64,000 nucleotides of DNA, taken from Prostheceraeus crozeri (Eukaryota > Platyhelminthes > Polycladida > Euryleptidae). The stretch spans positions 1-64,000 of the forward strand of contig CAJQUW010009052.1 of NCBI GenBank assembly GCA_907163375.1, written 5' to 3'. Position numbers and translations under genes: made by a program. Shown here piece by piece: positions 33,569 through 44,545 of this stretch. A model generated the notes under the pieces. The model was not told the origin of the DNA and did not search any database. It saw only the letters and a list, made by a program, of their open reading frames with translations. The number at the start of each line of letters is the position of its first letter. The first letter of the stretch is position 1.

Positions 33569-36500
33569 CTCCCCCAAACTTTCATGAAATGCAAAGTTTA
33601 TGTACAATGATCCAAAAATATTTACAAGCATATACATGCATAATAAACACTATTCGCTTAGTTCAAGGGGAACTAGAGAGTTGATGGGTCGCCTGGTTAC
33701 ACGTCCGTTCGGCAACCTTATGACAGCCGACCTGACCAGTCCATCACGTCCAATTTTCACTGACTCATTAAGAGTCCATTTCAATCTGGGACCCTTGTCA
33801 CTCAGCAAACAAACTTCGCCCTTCCGGGGCTGTCTGGGATCACCTCGCCGTTTATGTACACCAGAAAATGATCGATCACGTAAAGAGAGAACGTAAAAGT
33901 TCAGCCATTTGTCTCAAACCTGTTCACTAGCGCTCTCATTAGTCCAATCGATGGGACACATGGAGTAAATCGGTCTTCCCGTTTGCTTGTTGGTTCTTTT
34001 GTCATTCTTTGGAGGATCAGGAAATGTGCAGGTGTCAACACTTCATCCATTTAATCTGCCACGTACAGCAATGGTCTGCTGTTCAAGATTCCTTCGATAT
34101 CGCAAGCGACAGTTCTTAATTCTTCCAGTGTGAGAAGCTGCTTACCAATTGTCTTTACCTCTTACCCCCAATTGTCTTTACCCAATTGTCTTTACCAATT
34201 GATTTTACCTCTCCGATTAGTCGTTCATAGAAACCGCCTTTTCATGGAGCGTACTGTGTGACAAAGTTCCAGGTGATGCACTTTCCGGTGACAAATCTCT
34301 GGACTTCACTTCTCGACAACATACGGTCTGAACATCTGAAAGTTTGCGCATTATCAGACACAACATCAGGAATACCGCGCCTCGACACAAAGCGTTTCAG
34401 AGCAAGCAAGAAGGAAAAGGTGGACATATCGCCTGTGACCTCTAAATGAATTGCACGTGTTGATGTGCAAACGAAAACCACAATGTAGCCTTTATTCGAC
34501 TCCTCCCCCTTGCGGAACGAATACCTAAGAGGTCCGCAATAGTCGATCCCAACAGTATGGAAAGCTCGAATCCTGGCCAGACGATGATCAGGAAGGTCTG
34601 GAGGCGGTGGAAGAACGAAAGGTAAGCCCTGAATTCATTTACACGTCACACAACGTCGGAGTACTTTTTTGACCTTCTGCCTACCTTTCAATAGCCATGA
34701 ATTTTCTCTCAATTTTGCAAGTGTCGCACACACTTCGTGCGCTTCAAGAATTACAAGTCGTTCAAAATCATTGTCATCTGGTATTAGAACAGGGTTATTC
34801 ATCTCAGTACCCACAGCACTTGAAATTCTACCTCTACATCTCACAATGTCATCAGAATCAAGGTACAAATTTAGATTTTTAATTCGTGATGTACATGCTC
34901 CATGCCGCTCTTTCAGATAACGGCACTCCGAATCAAAACGTTGGTTCTGCAGTGATCGAATCATGCAATTTTGAGCATTTGTGTATTCTGCTGCATCAAT
35001 GTCTAACGAATCATTTGTACATGTATTTCCTTTCAGCCGATTAATAAATCTCAAGACATAAGCAGTTACACGTATCATCTTTTCAAAACTACTGAATCGA
35101 GTAAGTGGAATTTCATTTGAAATAAGTATGCATGTATGTCCTTCACTGTTGCTCACATAAGAACTAACGTGAATTTCGTCAGATAAACAGCAATCAGCAT
35201 CTTGCTCGACACAAGATTCATCCACTTTGGATTCATCAATTTCAAATGAGGAACATTTTGGCCATTCGGACTCTTGCTGTGACAGCCATTTGGGTCCTGT
35301 CCAAATATCGGAAATCTGCAATTTCTCAGCAATCATACCACGCGAACAAATATCAGCAGGATTATCAATCCCTGGACAGTGTCTCCATTTTTTAGAAGGA
35401 CAGTGCATTCTCATTTCATTCACACGATTACGAACAAACACTGGCCACACCTTTACCTGGTGAATCCAATGTAATGCAGTCATGCTATCACTCCAGCATA
35501 TCAAACGAATTGTATGCAGATCATTCAATTCTTGATAAGCTGTAATAACAGATTTCACTAATCTTGACAATATCAAAGCTCCGAGAAGTTCTAATCGTGG
35601 AATAGTCATAGGACGTATCGGTGAAACACGCGATCGTGCCGAAAGAAATCTCACACATACACTTCCATTGTCGTAAAGAATTCTGAGGTATGAAACTGCA
35701 CCATAGGCATTGAGAGACGCGTCAGAAAATCCGTGCAATTGGACTTCAGTTACCGATTTTTTCATCAATAAACAACGAGGAAGAGTCACGTGGAACGAAG
35801 GCAAACTTTGCAGCCAAAGTTTCCAAACTTCCACAATATCAGCGGGAAGGATTTCATCCCAGTCTTTCTTCAAAATACATACTAGTATTCTCTGAAACAG
35901 TTGCTTTGGAATTACGGAGATCGGACAAAACACACCAAGTGGATCATAAATGCTAGCAAAGGCTTTCAATACTACTCTTTTCGTAAGTGGGGAATTTCTG
36001 AATTTCTCGTATACTTCAGTAAGTGAAAACTGTAATCGGTCGTCTACTGTATCCTAAGGGACACCTATGACCTTAGTCATTTTTTTCGCATCCATTTTTT
36101 CTTTGCATAGGCCCTCGAAAGATTCAATCTTTTCCAAGAGGTTCATGTCATTGCAATTCCATTGCCGAAGGTTCATGCTAGCCTCTGAAAACAAATCTTT
36201 TGATACATCATAGATTTTTATGGCTTCTTCAGCTGAAGCACATCCAGTCACTAAATTATCAACGTAAAAATCGTTCATGAGTTTGTTCGAGACAAACTCG
36301 TTCTCTGCATTTGTGTTCTTAAGTATATGGTGCTTAATAACTTCCTGCAAGATAGACGGACTCGTATTCATTCCGAAGATAAGTCGTTTGAACTGCCAAT
36401 GCTCAACATTGGGCTCTGCACTCAAAGGATCATCAACCCACAAAAACCGGAGAAATTTCCTATCATCGGGGTTTATACCGACCTGAAGGAAAGCTTTTTC

Positions 36501-39212
36501 AACATCAGCAACAAGAGCTACTTGGTGCTGCCGAAACTTCATCAATAATTGAGTTATCATAGGCGTTGTTGAAGGTCCTACTTCAAGACAGTCATTCAAG
36601 CTGAGGGACGATTTTGTGGATTTTGAGGAGGCATCTTAGACAATTCTGACTTTCGTCGATTCTTTATCGGGACGCACAACAGCATGATGAGGAAGGTAGT
36701 GTCCTGAACTTTCACAGTCAGATTCAGGTACCTTTTCAATTATGTCGTTCACATGCTGGTATTCAAGAGTTTTTTCATACTCATGCAAAATGCTTTCTTT
36801 ATTTTTCAGATTATTCAATGTAGAATGAAGTCTCCTAGTTGCAAGAGGCAAATTTGAATGGAGTTCATCATTTAAACCATCCTTCCATGGAAGGGCAACA
36901 GAGTATCTACGAGGAGAATACTGAATATCTCTCAAGACTGACTTGCATTCATCTGCTGTGTGCTCTTCATTAGGAGTAACATCTATTGACTCAAGATTCC
37001 ACATTTTTTCAAAATTATGATTGTTTCGATCAATTTCACTCATCCTACTGTGCAAGCTAATACAGCATTCATCTGCTGGTTGTTGACTAGACTCAACAAT
37101 TTGTTCAAGCTTGCCTGTCAACACCCAACCAAATTTGCTGAATGTTGCTACAGGACCCGATTTTCCCCTAAGAACATAGTCACCGATAAAATCATAGTAC
37201 TGATCCGCTCCGATTAAAATTGAGACAGGCATTTCACTGTCACGTGGATCATACGGATCAGCGAGATCAATATTCTGTAAGTGCGTGTATGCAGACGTTA
37301 CATAAGACCGTTGGGGTGCACAAATTGAAGGACTTGTACTTGCAGTAAGACACAGGGGCTTGTCATTGTACAAACTCCTCACTTTCAAGGAAACTGTGCT
37401 GCTGTCAATTGAAACATTTTGGTTTGAAAATGCGCTGACATTCAATATCTCTGTCTCAGCTTTACTGAGGTTCAGCTTCACTTCGAACAAAAGTTCTGTT
37501 GCAGCATGTATCGAAAAGGACTTTGACTAAGACTTCACCACCAGTCGGACTAATCACAATAGCTTTGGCACTTGGCATGACCGCTGTGGTCGAGCTTCTT
37601 AAAGTCAAAGAAAATGTAGTTTCATGGTCATGATTTGAACTTTCATGCTGAGAATCTGATGCAGAAGTATCAGAAGCGACATGCGAAAAAGTCTGTTCCA
37701 GTTTCCGTTTAGTCTCTGAGGATTTTATTGGAACGACTTTTGATGAATTTTTCCTATCAGTATGATGAATTTTTCCTTTACACAAACTAATGTGATGGAA
37801 TCTACTACATTTGGTACAGGCCTTGCGAAACCTACACTGTTTCGAAGAATGGTTCTTTTTCAAACACATGTAGCATAGCGTGTTCTTCTGAACATATCGA
37901 ATACGTTCGTCAGCACTACTGTATACTTGACAGTTCTTTGAACTGTGAACATCATGACAGAATGAACATTCTTGATGTTCAGAATGTCTCCCGCGGATTT
38001 CTCCTTCATGCTTTTCAACATTAGTAGAGAAGCCCGCGAGAGTCATCCGATTCATTTTACGTTCGATCAAAACTTTTGCACTACTTTCTTCAAGAATATG
38101 AATTTCATCACTCAACAAATTCAGGAACATTTCAATGCTATCAAGCGTCACGTGCATCATTTTTGATTTACTAATCAGATTCACTCTGACTTGCTCAGGT
38201 AGTCGAGAAAGCAACAAAGGTGATAAAAACAATTCATACGAAGACGGATAAACATGCACGTTCTCAAGACTACGTACATGGTTGTTGATGGCGTCATACT
38301 ACGCACGGAGCTACTTTACAGTAGTACCATTACAGTGGACATTCGACAAGGCGTTTATGTGTTCTTTGCGAACATCAATCGGGTTGCCGAATCTCTTTTT
38401 CAGGCTTTCAACAGCAGTTTCGTAATTGGCAGCCGTAAGGCTGAGACCTCGAATGCATGACAAAGCTTCGCCTGATAAGCAAGAAGTAAGAAAACTTATC
38501 GACATCATGAAGATGATCATTTTGATCAATATTCGCATCAAAAATATCCCAGAAGCCCAGTCAGTTTTGTCACCGGAAAACATCGGTAAAGTCAATTTTG
38601 TCAATTTGACTCTTACATTGGCAGTAGCACGAGCGGGACTATCACATTTGGTATTATTTGAAGCACATGCAATAGGCTCTCTTGCTTCCGGTGCAATTGG
38701 CTTTTCCTTTGTGCAAATCAGTTTTCGCAATCTTACAATCATAGTGTTAACTTGGGATTCATACATAATACATTTTTCCAGCTTGTCTTCTAACTCTTGG
38801 TCATCATCAATATCGGCACTAATTGTATTATCCAATTTCAATAGCTGTTGTAATTTTGACTCAAGTGAATTAATCAAACCTTCAACTTTGCATGTGTCAT
38901 TCTCATCTAGATCGATCTTATCTTGTTTGTAAAATTCATCTTTTTGAATATTTGATGCAACCTTAGTGACTTGAGCTCTTAGGACTCTGCGGGACTTGAT
39001 AGCGGTTCTCATAGACTCGCTCATTTTACCAATATACAGAATACTTTAGCCAGAATGTGAATTTATAATTAAAACATGAATGATACTTCTCACCGGATCC
39101 GTGTACGTGACGTTAGCATGCAGCCATGTTCCGAAGTAGGGACATATTTCCAATTGATTGAACATTCACAGGACATTCAGTGGACATTGGTTCATTTTTT
39201 CGTTGGGCGCCA

Positions 39213-39401
39213 TGTTACGGAAAACGTCCGGCTAGTTGAGCATCAACATATTTATTACGATTTGCATGGCTATCAGCTATAAATTCAAATTTATGTCAAA
39301 CATAGATAGAGCATGAGCATATGTACATAGATTAGTACCAGAGCAATGAACGATCAAGTCATAGAAATAGATCAGATAGGATCAGATAGAAAGTCACAAC
39401 A
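39213..39401 (-). repeat. BEL/Pao 5' LTR
   Basis: 189 bases. It carries a short internal duplication (GATCAGATAG) that the other LTR lacks, and is followed on the right by CATAC. Confidence 0.93.
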
Positions 39402-40489
39402 CATACAATGTAAATTTCAAGACTTCTACTTAGCAGACATCGAGAAACTACTACTTGTAAAGATGAATCCTCGCTACTTATTTGAAGTTGACGTCACATT
39501 CCGACGCTCATACCAACTTTTTCAAGAACTAAGCAATTTGTTGAGCATTAGGACAGTCCTTTACAACTTGCTAAATTTACGCGCACTTAAAAATGTTGAT
39601 AACTTTTTCCACACTTTCGGACGCGCACAATTATATCGATGAAACCAGGTTCTACGTTCGATGTCGATGCTTAAAGATATTTCATTTATTAAAATTCACA
39701 TCAATATTCAAGTAGTAAATGTACTATGTTAGCAAACGTTTAACGATCCTGGTCTACAGGCAGGGGCTCTACAAATATTTACCACTTGGTCGACACTCCA
39801 GTGGTCCTTGGATGACGTTTACCGCGTTAACATAAAATTGCAACAGTCACCTACACCATTGTGTGGGAATTAATTAAAACCCCGATTTCCAGCAAACTTT
39901 GACCACAAGCTGCAAGAGAATGCGTAAGCATGTGAGGACCTCCACTGAACGTACGGCTTTGTCACCGGAAGGAAAACTTGACTCCGAATCATGAAGTTTT
40001 GTTGTGAGGTCTGAGGCATTAAAAAAGGAAAACATATTTGATGAAATTATCGTCAAAATCACATCTCACACAGAAATCGGAATCAACAGCAGACTACTTT
40101 CAATGAGATAAAGAATGTAATCTGTTTCTATCATCGATATTTCATATTGTTGTTTCTAATGGTCCCATAGTTCATGGATACTCTGTATATTGTGAGCATG
40201 ATTATTAAAGTAAAAATTTCTATAAAATTATGCTACACATATTTTTATACTTGGTGGTTTATGTCAAAGTGCTTTTGTTCCATAATGAAGACTCCCAACC
40301 AGTGAATTGATGTATTTGTAAGATCACTATGTAAATTTTCAAATAGAGATGTCAAAATGCATTTTATATATGATGGCAAACTTTATGTATGTATATTTTG
40401 TGTTGCATGTATTATCAGCGTTTGCTTGTAAGTGCTCTTGTGGCCATTGCCATGTGTTTACTATTGCATTTCAGAATAAACATTTATAA
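39402..40489. other. Intron DNA, nothing recognised
   Basis: AT-rich sequence to the right of the BEL/Pao element. No coding text was recognised. Confidence 0.3.
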
Positions 40490-41100
40490 CATGACCTGAG
40501 ACTCATCGAACCAGTACATTTGCCGAAACTGGCCGAACCTGTTGTAACACCTACCGACAGATTCACACTCTTGCGAGTTGCAGTAAAGAAGCATCTCTCC
40601 AAGTCTGTGCTCATCGGTGTACTCAGAAAAAATATTTTTGGAGGCTTGAGCGATTTGGGAGGACCGTCGTTACCGCCTGCTTCCATCTCGAACTTCGTTC
40701 GTGACTGTTATTCGTTTTGTTCGTTAATTCAATTTGTGTTTCCAATACATATTAATGCAGTTTCAACGTTCCTTTTCTTGCCTCTAGGCTTCACTCTATC
40801 CCAAGCCAACGCTAAAGTCGTTTATAAATGATTGAGTACAAAACTACAAACCGAAAAATTCCGAACCTAATACTCTCCGAGACTCAAAAAAAATTAACTC
40901 AATCCTATAAGTGATGGAATGTAATAAATCGAGATTGTAAATTCTTGGATAGAATAAACTCCGAAGAAAAATATTCAGGAAAAAAACATTTCAGTCGATA
41001 CAAGAAGGTTCGGTAGTTCGGGCCGAACTGTCGATCCATCACGAACACCGGGGTTGACACACAACATGTTGAGCCGAACCGAACGTTCGGTGCATCCCTA
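40490..41100. mobile_element. Possible hAT-type non-autonomous element or fragment
   Basis: The right edge reads CGAACGTTCGGTGCATCCCTA, read inward as TAGGGATGCACCGAAC, a typical hAT terminal repeat. Repeats of CCGAAC/GTTCGG words fill both sides (40505-40545 and 41005-41095). I could not find the matching left terminal repeat, so the left limit is approximate. The 103-codon plus frame inside (40520-40831) is not recognised. Confidence 0.4.
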
Positions 41101-41645
41101 ATAAAAAGGATGGAAGCCAGAATATAAAACCGTCCTTACATTATGCCATGAATTTTTACTTTTTCAGTGACCGAATGTGATAAAAATGCATATTCGTGAA
41201 CACACTTACTAGTGGGGTGACATTTTAAAATGCTATGAAATAGAAAAGAAACATTCGCAATATGACTTATATTGTAACACAGGAATCTTTACAATCATCA
41301 CAATCTAGTCTTCTAAAGCCTGGTAGTCTCTCCCATTTCATAGGTAGAACCAAAGCTTTCAAATATTTTTATAACGACAAACGACATTGACGTTTATTTG
41401 TACATGTCCGATCAATATCCCTTGCAAGAAAGCCATTATCAAGCATAGGGCTCGTTAAACTTTGATTAAATTTCATGCTACGCTTTATGGTCTTCGAAGT
41501 GAAACAAGACAAACGCGTTGTCAACATTCTTTAATATCTTCAAAAAAAATGATCAATTACTACTAAACTGTGCAGTGAAAGGAAATTGTACAAAAAATCT
41601 AAATGATGCTACACTCTACTCAATAACTGTAAATCAAACATTCAA

Positions 41646-42020
41646 TGTTCAAATGTAAGAATGCACAACTTCGCATGAAGTGGTCTATCATACCAAATGT
41701 GCAACTTCGCCTGAATTGGTCTATCATACCAAATGTGCAACTTCGCATGAAGTGGTCTATCAAACCAAATGTGCAAACCTCGCCTGAAGTGGTCTATCAT
41801 ACCAAATGTGCAACTTCGCCTGAATTGGTCTATCATACCAAATGTGCAAACCTCGTCTGAAGTGGTCTATCATACCAAATGTGCAACTTCGCCTGAATTG
41901 GTCTATCATACCAAATGTGCAACTTCGCCTGAAGTGGTCTATCATACCAAATGTGCAACTTCGCCTGAATTGGTCTATCATTACCAAATGTGCGACTTCG
42001 CCTGAAGTGGTCTATTATGC
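41646..42020. repeat. 36/37-bp tandem array, about ten copies
   Basis: The unit is ACCAAATGTGCAACTTCGCC followed by TGAATTGGTCTATCAT. The start word CCAAATG lies at 41693, 41729, 41765, 41802, 41838, 41875, 41911, 41947 and 41984. Units with GAATTGG and GAAGTGG mostly alternate, giving a dimer of 72-73 bases. Short frames on both strands are repeat artefacts. It ends about 40 bases from the pogo-like element. Confidence 0.95.
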
Positions 42021-42537
42021 CAAAGTATATTTTCTAAATATAATGCAACGGCTGGTTATTACCGTATTATCGCGCTTTTAAGCACATGTGCTTATAAGCG
42101 GAGGTGTGCTTATATCCGGATATAAGCACATGTGCTTATAAGCGGGAAAAAATGCATCAGTGGGAAATTGCTGTGTTTTTGCTAATTGCAACATTCATCG
42201 CAATGACTCGAGTACATACAGCCACTAGGGTAATGTATGACCTAAAAGTAGCGCTATTGATTCATGTTTATCTCAGCGTTTCATTTCCTTTAATGTAATA
42301 ATTTACAAGAAATAGTCCATTAGTTGCATAATAATTTTAAGCCAATTTTGAACGTGTTCTTTGATCAAATAGCCCAACATTGTTGCTGCTTATGGTATGT
42401 CACCGCAATAATTGTAACATAAAGCGAAATATAAGAGTGTGAAGCAGTTGTCTATTGTGTCACACAAACAAGATGGCAATCTAATCTAACGGAACGTTTC
42501 GAAAATGCTGATGAAAACAGAACTTTACTTAGCAAAC

Positions 42538-43527
42538 CTATTTGTCAATGATTTCACAGTCAATATCACTATCATTGTCACTACTTTCTTCACCACTCTT
42601 TTCATTGTCGCTGTCGGATTCACCTGTATAGTTCTCCAAGTCAGATGCTTCACTGTCCTCCACGTCATCGTCCACTTCACTGGGGTCTGTTCCAGCAAGA
42701 AGAGATTGCAACTTTGAATGAAGAACTTCATCGCCATCACAATCCTGGATACCTGTTTCAATGAATGAGCGCTTTATGATGTCGCGGGACATTTCACGCC
42801 ATGCCTCTGAAACCCATTGTGCTACCATCTCGTAACTCGCACCTTTGCGCTTGCCGGTTCGTGTATATTCTCGGTCACCGTTCAAGAGCCATTCTTCCCA
42901 CCTTCTTCGCATGGCATCCTTGAATGGTTTATTCAAATGACTATCCAATGGTTGCAACAAAGGCGTCATTCCTCCTGGAATATAAGCCAAACGCGTTTTC
43001 TCCTTTTCGAATGCTGCTTTCACATCTTCGTGCGTATGACATCGCTCTGTGTCCAGTGTAAGCACACATGATGGCTTGCAGATCGATCCTGGGCGTGCTT
43101 TCCACACTTTGTGAAGATACTCACTCTTCATGAACTCGTTTGTCATGCTGCCACCTTTTGATGCTGAGACAACAACATCACCAAAATTGCCACGTCGAGG
43201 CTTTTTCAGTCCTCGGAATATAATCATCGGTGGCAATTTGTGTCCAGTAGATAGCACTGTCAACACAACCGTGTACCGCAGCATTTCTTTGCCGGTGGTG
43301 CGACTTTGAATTGTCTTGACTCCTTTGAAATCGATGGAAGTGTTGCTTGGTAAATCAAACCACATCGGGGTTTCATCCATGTTACCCACAATATGACACT
43401 TCTCACGAATTTCTTTTATGTCCTTCAACCAATTGCGTGCTAATTCTTGGGCATTTTCGGGGATCTTTTGTCCGACAGATGTAACACGTCGCTCTACAAG
43501 ATTGTTTCGTCTCATAAACCGCTTCAA
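42538..43527 (-). CDS. pogo-like transposase, DDE catalytic part
   Basis: 329 codons continuing the transposase. NMDETPMWFD carries the first aspartate, LTLDTERCHTHEDV the second, and YIPGGMTPLLQPLD the third, 35 residues after the second (DD35D, in the pogo range). NKPFKDAMRRRWEEWL and the acidic Ser/Asp/Glu-rich C-terminus (DDDVEDSEASD) are also typical of Tigger/pogo and of the jerky and CENP-B family. The catalytic core looks intact. Apart from the one frameshift near 43550 the copy is well preserved, so it is a recent insertion. Confidence 0.88.
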   Translation of the reverse strand: MKRFMRRNNLVERRVTSVGQKIPENAQELARNWLKDIKEIREKCHIVGNMDETPMWFDLPSNTSIDFKGVKTIQSRTTGKEMLRYTVVLTVLSTGHKLPPMIIFRGLKKPRRGNFGDVVVSASKGGSMTNEFMKSEYLHKVWKARPGSICKPSCVLTLDTERCHTHEDVKAAFEKEKTRLAYIPGGMTPLLQPLDSHLNKPFKDAMRRRWEEWLLNGDREYTRTGKRKGASYEMVAQWVSEAWREMSRDIIKRSFIETGIQDCDGDEVLHSKLQSLLAGTDPSEVDDDVEDSEASDLENYTGESDSDNEKSGEESSDNDSDIDCEIIDK

Positions 43528-43913
43528 CCAGCCATATGATGCCCGAAATTGGACGGGTCCTTTGTCGGATAGGTCACTGGGAATCGTCTCTTCGCTTCAG
43601 AACGGATTGCATTGCCATGAACAGCCATCCCTTGGTTTCGAAGATGTTTGATGTATTCAACCATTTCTGATTCAAGCTCAGGGTAAACAGCTTTCAATTT
43701 GTAAGGCAGCCGCCTTCGTTTACGACTGATAAAATCATGATGACTTTGACTGCTGCATGCCTTGAGTTCACTTGCCTTGTCCCTCCAATCTTGTACTTGT
43801 CTTCGGTTGACATTGTGTACTTTTGCTGTGGCTGAGACATTCCCACCATTGTTCTCCAAAGTGGCCAGTACTTCGTTTTTAAATGAAATCGTGTATGACC
43901 TGCGTCTACTCAT
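43524..43913 (-). CDS. pogo-like transposase, N-terminal DNA-binding part
   Basis: I start at MSRRRSYTISFKNEVLATLE, since this matches the normal N-terminus better than the ATG 12 codons upstream. Residues 8-48 form a psq-type helix-turn-helix (GGNVSATAKVHNVNRRQVQD). From about residue 79 comes a CENP-B-like second domain (ELESEMVEYIKHLRNQGMAV). The frame runs past the correct point and ends in NFGHHMAG: about 25 bases before its end the alternative frame reads FRASYGWLKRFMRR, the expected continuation. A single one-base frameshift near 43550 therefore separates the two halves. Confidence 0.85.
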   Translation of the reverse strand: MSRRRSYTISFKNEVLATLENNGGNVSATAKVHNVNRRQVQDWRDKASELKACSSQSHHDFISRKRRRLPYKLKAVYPELESEMVEYIKHLRNQGMAVHGNAIRSEAKRRFPVTYPTKDPSNFGHHMAG

Positions 43914-44545
43914 CTCGCACCAAGCTTTCAGACTGAAATATGATCGCAAGCAACTTTATTGATAGGAGAATTGCCATTGGCACAGAGTCACTACCACTCC
44001 GAATAGTTGCTAGCAAGACGCTGCTTTTAATTAGCGAAGAAGAAAGTTATTGGTATCTAAGGAGCGGAGCCCATCCCTTGTAGCAGTAGCGCCTTGAGTT
44101 GTGTAAATTATGTTGTCAAAGGAGGTCGGAAGAGGTCGATTGAGCGGAGCCCATCCCTTGTGTCAGTAGCGCCTTGACTTGTGAAAGTTATGCTGTCAAA
44201 GGAGGTCAGCTTATGCAACTCAATAAGAACAGCTGTGCATTAGCATTGACAGAGATTTTCAACCTCATTTGTAAGCTGATGGAACAGGAATCAGAGTTCA
44301 ACATGTGAAGTGAAAATACATGTTTCGCGCATAATAATTAGCTAATGTTCGTTATATTGATGCACCTGAAGTTCTATTAATCATGTGGGCTACAAAGAGA
44401 GACGAAAAATCACACTGACTGGGGTGTGCCTATATCCGGATATTAGCACATGTGCTTATAAGCGAACAAAATGCACATCTGCATCACAGTGAAAACAAGC
44501 TTTTTTCGCTTATAAGCACAGGTACCTAAAAGCGCGATAATACGG

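Larger units (their letters stand above)
33384..39401 (-). mobile_element. BEL/Pao LTR retrotransposon, broken
   Basis: A 6.0-kb element on the minus strand with LTRs at both ends and a 5-base target duplication CATAC (33379-33383 and 39402-39406). The LTRs begin TGTT and end AACA. Beside the 5' LTR is a primer-binding-like TGGCGCCCAACG; beside the 3' LTR is a purine tract with GGGGGAG. The order of parts is gag-like with zinc knuckles (about 39.0-37.7 kb), aspartic peptidase (about 37.5-37.2 kb), reverse transcriptase (about 36.6-36.1 kb), RNase H (about 35.8-35.3 kb) and integrase (about 34.9-34.2 kb). The order and text indicate BEL/Pao. The two LTRs differ by about three substitutions and one small length change over about 185 bases, so the insertion is fairly young. 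The coding region is broken in roughly five places, so it is a fossil. Confidence 0.93.
42062..44545 (-). mobile_element. pogo/Tigger-like DNA transposon
   Basis: A 2.48-kb element with TA at both edges (42060-42061 and 44546-44547). The terminal inverted repeats begin CCGTATTATCGCGCTTTTA and extend about 40 bases. Inside each end, the word AAGCACATGTGCTTATAAGC or a close variant recurs (twice on the left, once or twice on the right), which would make good transposase binding sites. The transposase is on the minus strand in two overlapping frames (43949-43524 and 43527-42538). Confidence 0.93.

Noticed and set aside
33600-33896. 98-codon plus frame near the left end of the BEL/Pao element
   Set aside because: It is antisense to the element's own 3' region.
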